From the NCBI GenBank assembly GCA_011037195.1, contig JAAEAF010004384.1:1-64000 (forward strand): a stretch of DNA of 64,000 bases. Direction: 5' to 3'. Positions 21,501-32,639 of this stretch are shown here, in pieces. Both the position numbers and the translations under genes were made by a program. This DNA is from Triatoma infestans. Its lineage: Eukaryota; Arthropoda; Insecta; Hemiptera; Reduviidae. The notes below the pieces were generated by a model. That model did no database searches. It worked only from the letters and a program-made list of their open reading frames with translations, and was not told the DNA's origin. Within the stretch, counting starts at the first letter, position 1. The number at the start of each line of letters is the position of its first letter.

Positions 21501-23599
21501 TCTTTTCTTTTTCACTACTCTATTTATCCTTTTGTAATCTTCATAGACAGCAGCATCCTTTGTGGCTAGCCATTTCTGAAATAAATTCTTTTTCTTACCC
21601 ACCAATTCTTCAGCCTCTTCATTCCACCAATATTTATTTTTCTTCTTTCTATTATCCAACCCTAAAGCCTCAAAAGCCGCCTTGTGTAAACAGTTCTTTA
21701 CACTGTCGTATTGTTTAGAGATACTCTTCTCCTTAGTGTCTAACCCCAACGATACTCTTTTTTTGAAGAGGTATTTGGTTGATTCCTGACTCAAACTATC
21801 TAAACAATAGCGGATCATTTCATGATTATTGCTACAGGAATTGTCGATGTTTTGTTTCCTGGGTAATTTGTGTATCTTGAACATAAAGGCGCCCCTCACG
21901 AGATAGTGTTCCGAACCACATTCCGCGCCTCTCATCACTCTCACATCTCTAGGGATCACTTTGGAATTGTTCCTAATGATCAGATAAACAATTACAGATT
22001 TAAGTTGTCGTGTGGGTTGGCACCAAGTAAATTTATGTATTTATTTATGCTTAAAAAAACCGTTCAGTATTTTCAGATTATGCACTTTACAAAGATAAGT
22101 CGGGTTCCGTGGTCATTACACACTTCTTCTCCATACCTTCCAACCACATTATTACCAATCCTTTTACCCACTTTTCCGTTCAAATCGCCTATCATCACGA
22201 GAATCTCTAATTCTAATTCTTCATCTTCTTCCTCTAATGCTTTAAAGAACTGGTCTTTTTCTACCGATGGTCTATCATCATTCGGAGCGTATACCCCTAA
22301 AATAACAACAGTTTTAATTCAACTCTAATCATTCTTTCATTGATCCACTCATAGTCACTCACTAAATTACCGTATTTTTTATTAATTAAAACGGCTACTC
22401 CTGCTCCATTCAGCTCTTTTATCACCTCCATCCTCTTATTATTAAACCCTTGAATATTCCACGTTCCGAATAGTAAAGTCCGTTTCCACTCCTTATGTCG
22501 TTGCCGTTTAGAGACCGCCGAATCTTTTTTATTGGGACTGAAAGCTTTGACAGTTTTTACGATGACGGGTTGCTGGCCCGCCGCTCAACCCCCAATCGGC
22601 TGGACCTGGTTTAAATTCGAGGTATCCTTCCTCTAGATAGGCTGCCTTCACTACGGCTAAGAGCCCTATCCACCCTTTAAACCGGAAAAAGGAACAAAAA
22701 GGATGGGTAAAGGATAGGAAGTAAGGAATTGAAAGGAAAAGGTAAAGAAGTCAACGGCCAGTTGTCCCTTAAGTCGCCTTCTAACCCCAGACCCACAGGA
22801 AGGTACTGCTGTAATACAGTTATAAAAGAAAATTTACTAATTTTCTTCAAATTTTGAAATGTACTTATTTTTCTCTAAAATAGAGGTGGGAGAGAAGTAC
22901 CTACCTAAGGCAGTAGTAGTAAAATGGTTACACTGTATATCCAGAAGACAACAGCAATAACAGTGAACCTTTCTAGTATCATTTTTTCTAGATAAGTTTT
23001 ATAATAAAATTCATAGGTACATATCTACGCAATAAGCATTCAATATTTAAAGAAAATCGTTTGAATTATCTTCGCAAAAATTCCCCCTCCATGAAAACGT
23101 ATTTTCGGTGAAAACCTAATTTTGAAAATTTAACTCATCATAAAATTACTCTTAGAGAGTAGAAAAAAATAGAAATGAGACCCAAAACGAAACAAGTTGA
23201 GCATAACTGATGAACATTGAAGTTCATAATTACATTATAGAAAAAAATATTTCAACTAAAAAAAAAAAATATTCTGACGTGCATTCAAAATCGAACATTA
23301 AAAAAGCTTCAACACAGAAAAAAGCTTGCATTTTGGCTCCTTTGTTTAAGAGTTACATCTGTTTCCATATTTTTGTTTTGACTCCACATTTATCTTGGAT
23401 ATTACAGTTGGACACAGTTTGTCGTGTACTACTGGATAGACAGTGGAGCGTTGGTGACCTCATATCTGCCCTTTTAAGATACAGTGATATAAAAATTGTT
23501 AACCCTCATGAAAATATTTCGCCATCATTATTTGAGCAAATAATTGGAATGGAAGAAAGGACACCATATGATAAAAGTGATAATAGTACACCAGAATAA
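9590..23599 (+). CDS. PARG: Divergent poly(ADP-ribose) glycohydrolase (PARG-like), predicted catalytically inactive
   Basis: Coding exons: 9590-9720, 10326-10522, 11556-11697, 11776-11869, 12357-12533, 12622-12789, 12859-13065, 13142-13346, 13434-13572, 14631-14770, 14870-15135, 18782-18958 and 23408-23599. They join in frame to about 744 residues. PARG removes poly(ADP-ribose) chains from proteins. Family marks seen are LPCDLPWWPT near the start, the helical domain (FFSTFPKR), LTLDDWEQCKLPL, CPE and ALEDNE after the loop, RELNKALVGF, NWGC at about 640 and VGDL...LLRY at the C-terminus. The signature loop reads IGGDVLADGMSMECIQL (residues 236-252) where active PARG has GGG and QEE, so the second catalytic Glu is Cys249. 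About 300 residues, with a Gln tract and Ser/Glu-rich parts, are inserted between residues 338 and 637. AATAAA at 23638-23643 follows the stop. Homology is strong; inactivity is inferred. Confidence 0.88.
9769..9860 (+). repeat. 92-bp direct repeat, copy 2 (in intron 1)
   Basis: Identical to 9176-9267. It lies 48 bases after the donor site of the first coding exon. Directly downstream the phrase 'acattttttcaag' is itself repeated twice, suggesting slippage. Confidence 0.9.
10022..10180 (+). mobile_element. SINE remnant in PARG-like intron 1
   Basis: A tRNA-like head with GTTTGAGTCCAGC (B-box-like) is followed by 'ccttagattttctattcc' and a 'tatagctctgtaacg' body. The same order occurs in the intact SINE at 50241-50466, where 'cttagattttctcttcc' and 'acagctcactg' follow the head. 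This copy is older and has no clear tail. Confidence 0.55.
10640..10815 (+). mobile_element. tRNA-derived SINE-like remnant in PARG-like intron 2
   Basis: The phrase 'gtagttatgagcatggactt' followed by 'gtaactgagaggtcccc' looks like a decayed tRNA A-box, anticodon and B-box series. It is followed by 'ttggtagttggacgttaagc', a body often seen in tRNA-derived SINEs. There are no flanking duplications that I can identify. Confidence 0.4.
13690..13965 (+). repeat. Unnamed ~300-bp dispersed repeat, copy in PARG-like intron 9
   Basis: It starts with 'gataaagggagtgatcataa' and 'gcgatctgttgtggtttcct' and ends with 'aagtggttaatccgcttccc'. The same ordered phrases occur at 52796-53100, 59088-59390 and 60105-60410. 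Confidence 0.5.
15249..15293 (+). other. Candidate small exon of the PARG-like gene disrupted by a Tc1 element
   Basis: A strong acceptor (pyrimidine tract ending tatttcag at 15241-15248) precedes an open stretch starting LNGEYKSID. Without the transposon, a donor 'ata|gtaata' would give a 30-nt phase-0 exon joining exons 11 and 12 in frame. With the transposon, an 'aaag|gtattg' donor inside its terminal repeat gives a 45-nt phase-0 exon. Exon 11 also joins exon 12 directly in frame, so this exon may not exist. Confidence 0.3.
15279..16795 (+). mobile_element. Tc1-family DNA transposon, inactive, with terminal inverted repeats
   Basis: Long inverted repeats match at both ends: 15279-15375 and 16715-16795 (outer bases AACTGCTGGACAAA and TTTGTCCAGCAGTT), flanked by TA at 15277-15278 and 16796-16797. 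Inside, a transposase remnant starts at 15567 and shows the Tc1 paired-like helix-turn-helix (EEIAVRVVRGVQQSIIAQRL, then MNQSTVSR). The catalytic triad is destroyed: the first Asp is Val in FLVESRF, the second is Gly in QGNARCH, and the third region has a stop and altered residues. Length, about 1.5 kb, is near normal for Tc1. It lies in intron 11 of the PARG-like gene. Confidence 0.9.
16971..17832. repeat. 860-bp fold-back element with ~305-bp inverted arms
   Basis: The left arm 16971-17278 is nearly the exact reverse complement of the right arm 17529-17832. The outer bases are ttgatacattgg and ccaatgtatcaa. The 250-bp spacer holds a second inverted pair, 17281-17308 and 17423-17450. No open frame of a known transposase is present. 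It lies in intron 11 of the PARG-like gene, 175 bases after the Tc1 element. It could be a non-autonomous fold-back transposon. A transcript through it would form a long double-stranded hairpin. Confidence 0.85.
17884..17913 (+). other. Hammerhead-ribozyme-like core motif
   Basis: CTGATGA (17884-17890) is followed by a hairpin made of GGGC and GCCC (17892-17903), then GAAAC (17904-17908) and GTC (17911-17913). This is the order of a minimal hammerhead, as found in Penelope-like elements. The extra T before the hairpin and a missing stem I argue against activity. The second half (gaaacccgtcgatgaccaca) recurs almost exactly at 49215-49234. Confidence 0.35.
18430..18500 (+). repeat. Partial copy of the ~300-bp dispersed repeat
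   Basis: The phrases 'aaaaccaaatccactgcgat', 'ctagaagatttattgtggct' and 'tccttgcag' match the 5' third of the copies at 59088 and 60105. A shorter match is at 11914-11970 ('gtctagaagatagattgtgg'). Confidence 0.45.
19127..19262 (+). pseudogene. Decayed tandem copy of PARG-like exon 12
   Basis: This stretch resembles exon 12 (18782-18958) from 'tttaaatcgaaaagaagact' to 'ctgccagtgtagctcttatt'. It preserves the order aatcgaaa, gaagac, taatgcct, ggggttgt, cttcaag, ctgaagttattcatac. A two-base deletion at 'atatatatggggtt' and another gap near the end break the frame, and the NWGC segment is lost. The copies are about 350 bases apart. It reads as an old intragenic exon duplication that was never fixed as coding. 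Confidence 0.75.
19770..22810 (-). mobile_element. RTE-like LINE, antisense in PARG-like intron 12, decayed
   Basis: Read on the minus strand from about 22560: an AP-endonuclease part with VVILGVYAPNDDRPS and GDLNGKVG, a spacer with ENTVK-like helical sequence (21489-21959), then reverse transcriptase at 20406-21103. The latter has GFRAGRS, LAFVDLQKAYDTVPW, KGLRQGCCFSPVLFNIF and the catalytic FADDQVL. The C-terminal part (19806-20381) has LKWYGHVMRM and RRRKGRPRKTW, usual for RTE-type proteins. The left end at 19770-19783 is a T tract, which is the 3' poly-A on the minus strand. Several frame breaks are present, for example near 20400 and 20930. It is antisense to the host gene. Confidence 0.85.
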
Positions 23600-23637
23600 T
23601 TTATAGAACTTCGTAAAGTTATCGATTATATTATTGA

Positions 23638-23643
23638 AATAAA
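23638..23643 (+). terminator. Polyadenylation signal of the PARG-like gene
   Basis: AATAAA lies 38 bases after the TAA stop. A second AATAAA is at 23880-23885 and may be used for a longer 3' end. Confidence 0.55.
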
Positions 23644-23889
23644 ATATAAGTAATATGTACAAATTTTGTCCTGTTTTGCTAGTCAAGTATTTTTTGTTTT
23701 TGTTTTGTATTGTTTTGTCAATATATGTCGTGCCAAATACGTGTGCAGTGTGTGCCAATTTGCAGGTTTGTTTTGTTTGTATGTTTTTTTTATTGATATT
23801 TTACAATTTTGCTTCTGTAGTTTTGTGATAATGACAATGACTCAGGCGAAAACTGTGAGATTTTTATCATGAAGACTAAAATAAAGAAA

Positions 23890-26660
23890 TCAATTAATTT
23901 TTACAAAAATAGTTACACTGACAACGAGCAATGATATTTTCTTTTAAAGTTCATATACTTAAAATAGTAATAAGTTTTTATTTTGAATTTAATTTACTAT
24001 AACTTTTTTATAATATTAAAGAATAGGCTTTCCAGTTTTCTGTTTTCTTATCAGTTAGTACAAGGATAATAAAAACCATTTGAAAGAATGACTTCATTTT
24101 CAAAGTCTGCAACAGAATCTCCTCTTTGTAATTTTTAGAGCTCGTTGTCAAATGAAAAACTTAATTTTTTACCTAAACTACATCTTTTGGCTTGAATACT
24201 TGCTTAGAAAAAAAAATGAAATACTATCTAGTTATAATAATAATTAGATTCGGACCAACTAAGTAGATATGTTTTTATTGAGAAGATCAATTCAAGGCAC
24301 AGCTAACGGTGAAGATGGTTTGCCAACTCAGAATTCTGATAACTTAATCTGACTTTTAAAGGTTTTAGAATTGTATTTAGGTTAAAACAAAATCAAGAGT
24401 GAAATCCTCTTATTATTTACCGTTTGTAGTTTGTATGTAGTTAATGAAAATGAAACTATACAGATTAGAAATTAGTGAGTTAGAATTTTGCTTCTGCGTT
24501 AACGCTAGCTAAGATAATAATAATATCTTCTTCATTTATTTATACATTGTGATTACAAATTGCGCCAATGAGCTTGAAATTTAAACTTCAGTAAACATTC
24601 AGATTGTTCATCAAACTTCCTAACTCCTGTTGTCATACCTTCTAGGGGTGCATGATTTAATTTGAAAGGTTGCATCATAATGTTTTTGCAATAATTCGTA
24701 ATTTATAGCTTCCACAGAATATAGGATTGGCTATGCCAATATTACATTGGCAATGTCAGTATTCGCGATCGCAAAAAAAATGCTTCTGGCAATTCTAATT
24801 GTATATATGGTTTCCTAAGAATAATCCTGATGTGTGAAAATTCAACGCCTCTAGCACTTTCTCTTATCAGCAAAGTGAAGAAGAATGCGGGCAGAAGAGG
24901 CCATAATAGATCATAATGGTCATAATTCTTCGCTGATAAATCTAGATTTTTTAGCAGGTTCATTAATCACCTGACCTTCCTTTCTAAGTGACAAATGGCA
25001 TCTCCAGTTCAATCTTGTGGTCTGATATAGAAAACTCTTCTTCCCCATACAGCTTTAGAGTATTTTTCCGTCGGCTGTATCCCCCTCACTAACTCATGTA
25101 TATCATTCTAAGTAGTAACTGAGTTTTCTAATCACTACATTTAAATGTAATCTCATTAATGCTTTATCTCATATATAATCTCTTAATTATCCTAAAATTA
25201 GACAGACTTTAATTGTATGATAAAAATCACTAAAGTATACATTTTTTAATTAATGAAAAAATGAATTAATCTTTAATCTAATTTCTACTGCCAAAAATAA
25301 ACCCTTCAATAAACTAAAATTTTATAATTTTTTCTGAAATAACCTCTCGTTTTCATTAAATAGAAAATATTCTCTGTGTTTACATGTTTTTTAAATCTTT
25401 AATACTTTTACAAATCGTGATCATTTACCACACAAACTGCACCCTTCCGGGCAAATCTGAAATTGCATATGTCAGCAAACTTCCTTTCCAGATTCCTAAA
25501 TTAAATTTACTTGTTTATATTAAAAAGTTCACTCATTTTATTATAAAACCTTAAATTTTATCCCTTAATTACACACATTTACTTTTATCAGCATAATTTA
25601 TGTGTAGCAATATTCTTGTATTTCTTAGCAGTGTTGAATTAAGTGTTGTTCGCGTTGTTTGGCTGGGATAATCCGTGCAGGATCTCTAATCAAGATCTCT
25701 GATCTGGGCTATTTCACTTTGAAACTATGTATTTTTGTTTTAAAAAATGTAAACGATGGCCAAATGTTAGACTATTTTAGGAATTTAATAAATAAATTTT
25801 AACAGACATTTGCAAAGTAAATAAAATTTGTCATTATCTTTGAATAGTTGTTTGTATCTTGTTTATGCCAAAAGATGTAGTTTACTCAATGAATATTTTT
25901 CATACAAAAGAAAATTGACATTTCTTTTTCATACTGATAATTGTAAGCGCCAAACCAAAAAAATATAGTAGAACTAATAGAATTGTGATATATAGACAGT
26001 ATTAGATTTTTAAAATTATATATTAAAAAATAAAGCAGATATTTATAAGAAAAATGAAATTAAATTTTCAGTATTAAACACCAAATATTCAAAAATTGAT
26101 CAGAAAACAGAAAAGTGTGCTCATAAAGAAAAACATTTATGGATTTTACGCATTTAATTTAAAGAGAAAAAAAGTCATATCATGGTAACTATAAAATGAA
26201 AACTATTTTTGTTGGCAATTTTCATAGAAATAGAAAATTTTCCAAGTGTTTTTGTATAAAAGGAAATATTTGTCATAAATCAATATTTCTTAAATAATTT
26301 CTACAAAATGGTGTTATAGAAGAAATTCAAAAATATTAACACCTTCTCTTTTCACTGGTGACAATAATGGAAGAAAACTTAAATTTCCTATTTTATAAGT
26401 TTCAAACAAATTGAAATGCATTTTCTAAGCATTTTTTTTTTTTACTCTATGTACTTTTCAGTTTTATCGCAAAGTGCAGTTATATAAAAATTATCAATCT
26501 TACAATGAAATTATTTAAAAACAACAATTTATTGAATGATTGTATGTTTAATCTTTATTTATTTCATTTTGTGTTACTAGATACTTTACAGTGCGGGTCT
26601 TATTTTAATATAGTCGAATGATAAAGAAACTAAACGCTTAAAAAAAAAACATTAAAATAC
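23890..26660. other. Intergenic AT-rich DNA, nothing recognised
   Basis: The sequence is AT-rich with many stops on both strands. I saw no coding exon, RNA gene or clear transposon. Confidence 0.5.
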
Positions 26661-26669
26661 ATTGAAAAA

Positions 26670-27265
26670 CTAAAAGACTTGGCCTTCCAGACTCAGCCAC
26701 TGTGATCCAAGGAATCTATAGTGACTTTTCCAGTTAGGGCACATAGTCCCCCAAGGTAAGGCCTGTCAGACCGAGCAACAAACGACCCTCGCTTAAACAA
26801 AGATGGCAGGATTCTACTTCTCTAGAAGTGGGAAACCTCAGTGCCTTCACATAGCTCGAGTCATGAACCACTGTTTCCTCTGGCCATCACCTAGTTCCAA
26901 AAGAGGCATATCCCATTGAGTTGGTTCTGATCCGAGAACGGAATAAACAGCTTGGTTCTGTACAGAAGTTCCCTCCTGAAAAAGCAGCCATCCTTTTAAT
27001 AAAGGGCTTTGCCTTGACCTTCCAAGGCGAAGGCCATCTGTAAGATTTGACAGTTATCAGATCATTCTTGTTTTTTAATAGATGACCTAATTAGGCATTT
27101 AAAGAAGCTATAAACAGATTGGAATGCAATAAAGGCAGCCAACTCATTCTCTGATGTCTCGAGCATCAGGTATCCAATCTAATGTCAGACTTCCAATTGC
27201 CAGCTCCATCAGCGCACCTAGTCAGTCCCATACCAACCCAGAACCGTTCTGGCTTATATCAACAG
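26670..27265 (-). mobile_element. GC-richer island, possible 3' remnant of a LINE
   Basis: About 600 bases are clearly less AT-rich than the flanks. On the minus strand, pieces such as CADGAGNW and CHLCLSEG with GLTLGDYVP resemble the RNase H and C-terminal zinc region of LINE ORF2 proteins, but they are in different frames and weak. It could equally be another repeat type. Confidence 0.25.
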
Positions 27266-28239
27266 ATAAAACTTCCATTTTTATTATAAGATTCCCAAAA
27301 TAAAATAAAAATTAATCATCTAAATTTCCTCGTTTGCATGAATTGAGAAGAAATAGGTTTATGTATCAAACATCTTTCTAAGGAGAAATTACAAACTTAA
27401 TGTACTTAAACATTTACAAAAAAGACAATATGACCCCTTAATCTTCCAAATTTTGTTTTAAACACAATCTAATCGATCTTTTGTTTTCGTCGATACGCCC
27501 GCACTGTAAATTTCTTGAAATTTTTTTGATGATTGGCTAGTCTAGATAAAACAGAAATTTAGTCAATTAGTCGTAAGTTTTGTAAATAAGTCCATAATTT
27601 TGTTTCCTTTTTTTTTATCTTTTTCAAATACGCAGTATAAAGTAAAAAATTCATTACATGATTTTATTGTTTCAAAATAAAACTGAATATGTATTCGATT
27701 ATTTTTTGAGGATTTGACGATCAATATTGATTACTTTTTATTATTATATTTAGAGTGTTTTCCCTAGTCTTCCAAAACAATTTTATTTTACTGTTTTTTT
27801 CTATTTAATGTTATTGATTGAATTTAATCAATGAGTAATAAAAGAAATTCAATGAAGATAAGTTAAAGTCGAATAATTTTATAATAAATTAACAATACAC
27901 ATATCTGTTTTATGAAAATGTATTTTTAGAATAAACTTTTTTTTTTCTTTTTGTTATCAATTTGCAACCTACTTTTTTACATTGAATGTTCAATTGGCAG
28001 AATGTGGGTGCTTTGCGTATTTATAGTAGTTCTAAGACTTTTAACGCAGAATACGTTTTTTGGGAGGCACCTTTTCTTTTTCTTGGCATTAGCTAGCGCC
28101 AGAGCCAAAACGAATTTTAGAAATATATAATCCTGTTCTGTAGCACCAAGCTATAGGTAACTCAACTTTAAACTATTCTTTTGATGGAATGAAAGAAATC
28201 TCAGCAATTAATAGACAAATTTCTTCTTTGGGATGAAGT

Positions 28240-31200
28240 AAGTTTTTAATTGGTAATTAAAAGGATGAACAACTAAGTTATTTAATTTATGAAATAGTTT
28301 TTCTCTCTCTATTTTGTACAGTATACAGGACATTATTATATGCTCTAGAGATTCTGGAACTTTGCAAACTGTACAGTTCGCATTGTCTTCTTTCCCTATC
28401 TTATTCAGGTAAACCCTGCAAAGTCCGTTGTTTGCTTTTAATCTGCATACGATTCTTATTGTATTCTTATTTAATGCGTATGGTGCATGCCAGGTCCTAC
28501 GGGGTATATCTGGATTGATTAATTTATAAAACGACCCTTTTGGAGAATTTGAAAATTTATACTGCCATTAAGTCCGAACTTGATTTTCAAGTTTGTTTGC
28601 CACATCACGGAAAGGAATTTTAATAATGGCCTTCTGTCCTTCTTTGATTGCTATTAGTAGAGGTCCCAAGAGTACATTTTCGATTCTAAGGAAAATATGC
28701 CTATCACCCATTAACTTTATTATTTTATTAATAAAATCAAGGGGAATATTTAAAGAAAGCATTCTGCCTGCGAGAAGACACAGGTCTACATTATCGTAAG
28801 CTTTGCTTATGTCCAGGAATATAGCCAGTGTTATCTTATGCGAAGAAAAACCTAAATGTATATTGGTAACCAACTGATTTATTGCGTCCATAGTTGACTT
28901 ACCCTTACGAAAACCATATTGACAAGATGGTAATTTGTCATGAAACTCCAGCCACCACTCCAATCTAAATTTAATTAACCGTTCAAACGTATTAAGCATA
29001 CACGATGATAATGATATAGGTCTTTATCAGATAATGATAAGAGCTTGACAAGTAACGGGGTTTACCTGGTTTTAATGTAGGAATAACTTCCACAGGAAAA
29101 TTCTCTTTTGACCATATATCGTTAAATATGAATAAAACATTATTTATAATATTCTCTAGTAATTGTTTAGCTAAGGATACACGAGCTGATCTTTACCAGG
29201 AGCGGTATTCAAATTGCTTTTAATGGATGACCGAATTTCTGCAAGCTGGAAATCTTGCAGCAGAAGATGTTGACCATTAGATTCAGAAATAACAGGCAAA
29301 CTATTAAGTACATAAGAAGGGGTTAAATTGAAAAGCATTTCATGAGCCCAGTCACCCATTTCTGCTGACCGTGAACATTTTTAACCTCTTAATTTGGTCC
29401 CATATCAGTTTAATCGGGGTATTCCTATTTAATTTATTGCAAAAATCTTTCCAAGCATTACGTTTTGCCTGCTTGATATATCGTTTTGTTTCAGCGCATG
29501 CATTTTTGTATGAGTAGAAATTGTCAAGGGTTGGAGCATTTATATATTTGGAATTTCCTTTTACTATTTGATGTAGTAAGGAAAGAATTACACCGGCTAC
29601 TATTAACTTTGTCTTTAAAGTGGGGAATGGACTAATTACAAACATTATTAATATTTTCAATTAATGCTTCGTATGTATGATTCTTGCATTAATGTCCTAT
29701 ATAAAGACCAGTCTGCTTGCTTAACATTCCAAGTTCTATAAGGTTTAAATTTGGTATTTCTCGAAACAAAACTATGTGAAGTAATTAAGATTGGAAGGTG
29801 ATTTGAACCCATAGGATCTTGTATTGAGTACCAATCAGAATATTAGAATAGTGAGAGGAGCAAAATGTTATATCAATGGCAGAGACAGATTGCTGGTTAC
29901 ATTCTGGATCAGAGTAGGAGATCCATCATTTAAAAAATTAAAATTAGCTTCATTAGCTGCAAATACTAAATTTCTAAATACATTATAACCGCTAAATTTA
30001 TGTTTTCCCTGGCTTAAACCAAGTTTCTGAGAGAGCACATACATCGGCTTTATAGGAAAAAAGTAGAAATTCTGATTCTCCCTTGTTTGCAACAGCTAAT
30101 CTCGCATTCTACTGGATAATTGTCAAATAAGGATGCATTTATGTGAAATTTGTAAGGTTAGGAATTTATCCTTCAGTTATCCATAGAGATAATAGTAAAA
30201 ATACAAAAAATAAAAAAGGGTGAGATATAGATACAAATATAGCTACTAGAAGTTAAACAAGTACAATTAATCTAAATCTTATTTTTTGTTTCCAAAAAGA
30301 GCCATATCTCCCAAGCGATCTTTTATTAAATCTTTAATATCAATTGAAGCAGGGATTTCAACATTTTTAAATTTTAGTCTCTCAATTAGAGTCATAACTA
30401 TTTCCAGTATCTTATCTATATCTACTACATTAATTACTTCTGTTTTCGAACTTCTCATGCCATGAGAGTTTTCTTTCATTAAACCTCCTGGAGTATTTTT
30501 GGGGTAATCGTATAATCGTTTCCTTATTTCCACATCGAAATCAGTGGGCGAACTATAAACCCTTTTTTTGTTAATAGTTCCATCTGATTTATTAGTAGAG
30601 TTTTTATTAACTTGGCAGTGATTATAAAGGTAAAGGCGGAAATATGTTTTTATCATTAATTACAGGGGTGGAAATTACTTTAGCTAATGTGGATGTATTT
30701 TGTATTTGGTCTTTAGCATCTATGAAAGATAAATTTCCTGAAGCCATTAAGGTTTTAATAGTTTTTTGTTTCTTAAATTCTGGGCAATTTTTGTGTGATT
30801 TAGCAGAATGTGCTCCTTTACAGTGAACACATTGTGTGATATTAATCATCAATCTTTTTTATCGTGAGAATCTCCACAATTTTCACAGCGAGTCACCCCT
30901 TTACATTGTTTACTCATATGACCATAACGTAAGCAACGGTAACACTGAATTACATTCTGGACATATGGACTAACAGCACACCTCATAAATATAGCTGTAT
31001 ATAGACAAAACTGGGCAAAGATTGTCCCCTAAATGTTAACAATACAGTACCAATAGGAAGTAACTCTTTAACTATACCATCCTTACCAAATACATTACGC
31101 TTAAATCTTTAACCCTCAACTACTTTAAAATTGTTTGTACCCTCATTAATTTCAATCCTTGATTTAATTTCTTTTTCACTTAAATTGATATCCATCCCTG

Positions 31201-31660
31201 TGATAACACCCTTTCTTTTTAATAAAAATGGGAATATAACAATCAAAACCCTTTCTCTTCAAAATCTCAGATTTAACCAATAAATTAGCACATGCTGTAT
31301 TTACCATCGAAATTCTAATTCTGTTTCTTCCCATAGCTTTTACATTTTTATTTATTGTTGGATACGCGTTGATTCGCGTATAATTTTTCCAATACTCATG
31401 GGATGAATTCTAGAAATTCCATTCCCCACTTTAGATAAACTTTCCAAATATACATAAAATGGCCCCACATCTTCGCAGACAAATAATTCCTTATCATTTT
31501 CGTAGCTGGATTTACAGTATCCGTTTGACTGGAGTCGTTGGACATCCTCAATAAATTAAATTTAAAAGTATTTATATAAGAACTTATTTGATTCGGAAGT
31601 TCATCCGGGGGAATCCCCCTTTTATCTGCGGTGGCCATACCACCTGCCAATGTGAAAGAC
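28240..31660 (-). mobile_element. Near full-length but decayed two-ORF LINE (Jockey/I-like), antisense
   Basis: On the minus strand, ORF1 runs from about 31650 to 30280. It carries two zinc knuckles, CYRCLRYGHMSKQC (around 30950-30905) and CENCGDSH (around 30890-30862), then a third Cys-rich repeat VHCKGAHSAKSHKNC at 30830-30780. ORF2 follows, with an endonuclease remnant (30092-29868), then RT at 29359-28568 with YGFRKGKSTMDA and LAIFLDISKAYDNV. A C-terminal C-x2-C (CTVCK, about 28380) belongs to the zinc finger that ends many LINE ORF2 proteins. The catalytic YADD region is deleted between the ISKAYDNV part and the C-terminus. Numerous stops show it is dead. Confidence 0.8.
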
Positions 31661-32635
31661 GTTCACAGTAGTTAAAAATATGCGTAATTAATTACGTACA
31701 ATTAGATACTTATACCTTATAAAGTTAGGAGAGAAAACAAAATTAAAACTAAGAGAAAGAAAGCAATAATAATAATAAAAAGCGCTTATAAAATAGAAAT
31801 TTAATAAGAAAAGTATAAAATATATGCCTTAAATTGTATAGAGAAACTAAAATACTAAGTAAAGGTATAGGTTAGCTACAAGCGTATATGCTGTCAGTTC
31901 GAAAGTTAATCAACTGTTGGGAGGCACCTATTTTTTTTTGTAAAAAGCGAAGTTTTCCCTTACAGCAAGGTCACTACTGGTTTTTTGTTGGGGGGAGGGT
32001 TGCATGTGTGCTATACATGCTGCAACTGTCATATGACAGATACCGTTTGAATTTTTTTTACGTTCAGTTACATAGACTTTCTTATAAAAAATTAATTCTG
32101 CGATATGTTTTTAACTGTAAGTAATAGTGCAATCAATAACCAGTGGAGATATCACTGTTTTAACAATCTGGACGCATAACAAGGTTAACTACTTATCAAG
32201 TTAATACATACAATATTATATAATATAGGATTGATTAATATACAATAGTTGACTAATTTAAATAATGATTTCTTTTTCTGGGCTGAAAATAAAAGAAGGT
32301 CTTTAGTAGTAATATTACAAAAAATATTTATATCTTTAATTAATTTTATTGTCAAGAAAAATAAGTTTTTAAGTTTTATTTATTTCTAATTGCCTACTCG
32401 TTATATTAGCCTTGTAATCCGGATGTATTCATTTACTAGTTTATCACTTGCTGTGGAAAATTCTTAAATATCATTTCATTTTAGAATTTTTTATTTTTAT
32501 TTTGTTTTTAATTTAAGGGGCGTCAACATCTATGGTCATTGACATACTTTTAGAAACATCATAATTAACATTTTAATTCAATATTGGTATTAACATTGAA
32601 TAAAAGTATTCAATATTAATGAAAAAAAAATATTG
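31661..32635. other. Intergenic AT-rich DNA, nothing recognised
   Basis: No coding region or known repeat is visible apart from short A/T tracts. 'gactaatttaaataatgatt' followed by 'ctggg.tgaaa' near 32250-32290 resembles 34950-34995, so a weak old repeat pair may be present. Confidence 0.35.
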
Positions 32636-32639
32636 ATAA

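Noticed and set aside
21371..21718. Plus-strand ORFs within the antisense LINE
   Set aside because: Complement of the LINE spacer region, rich in Phe/Ser/Leu as expected for antisense of Lys/Glu-rich coding sequence.
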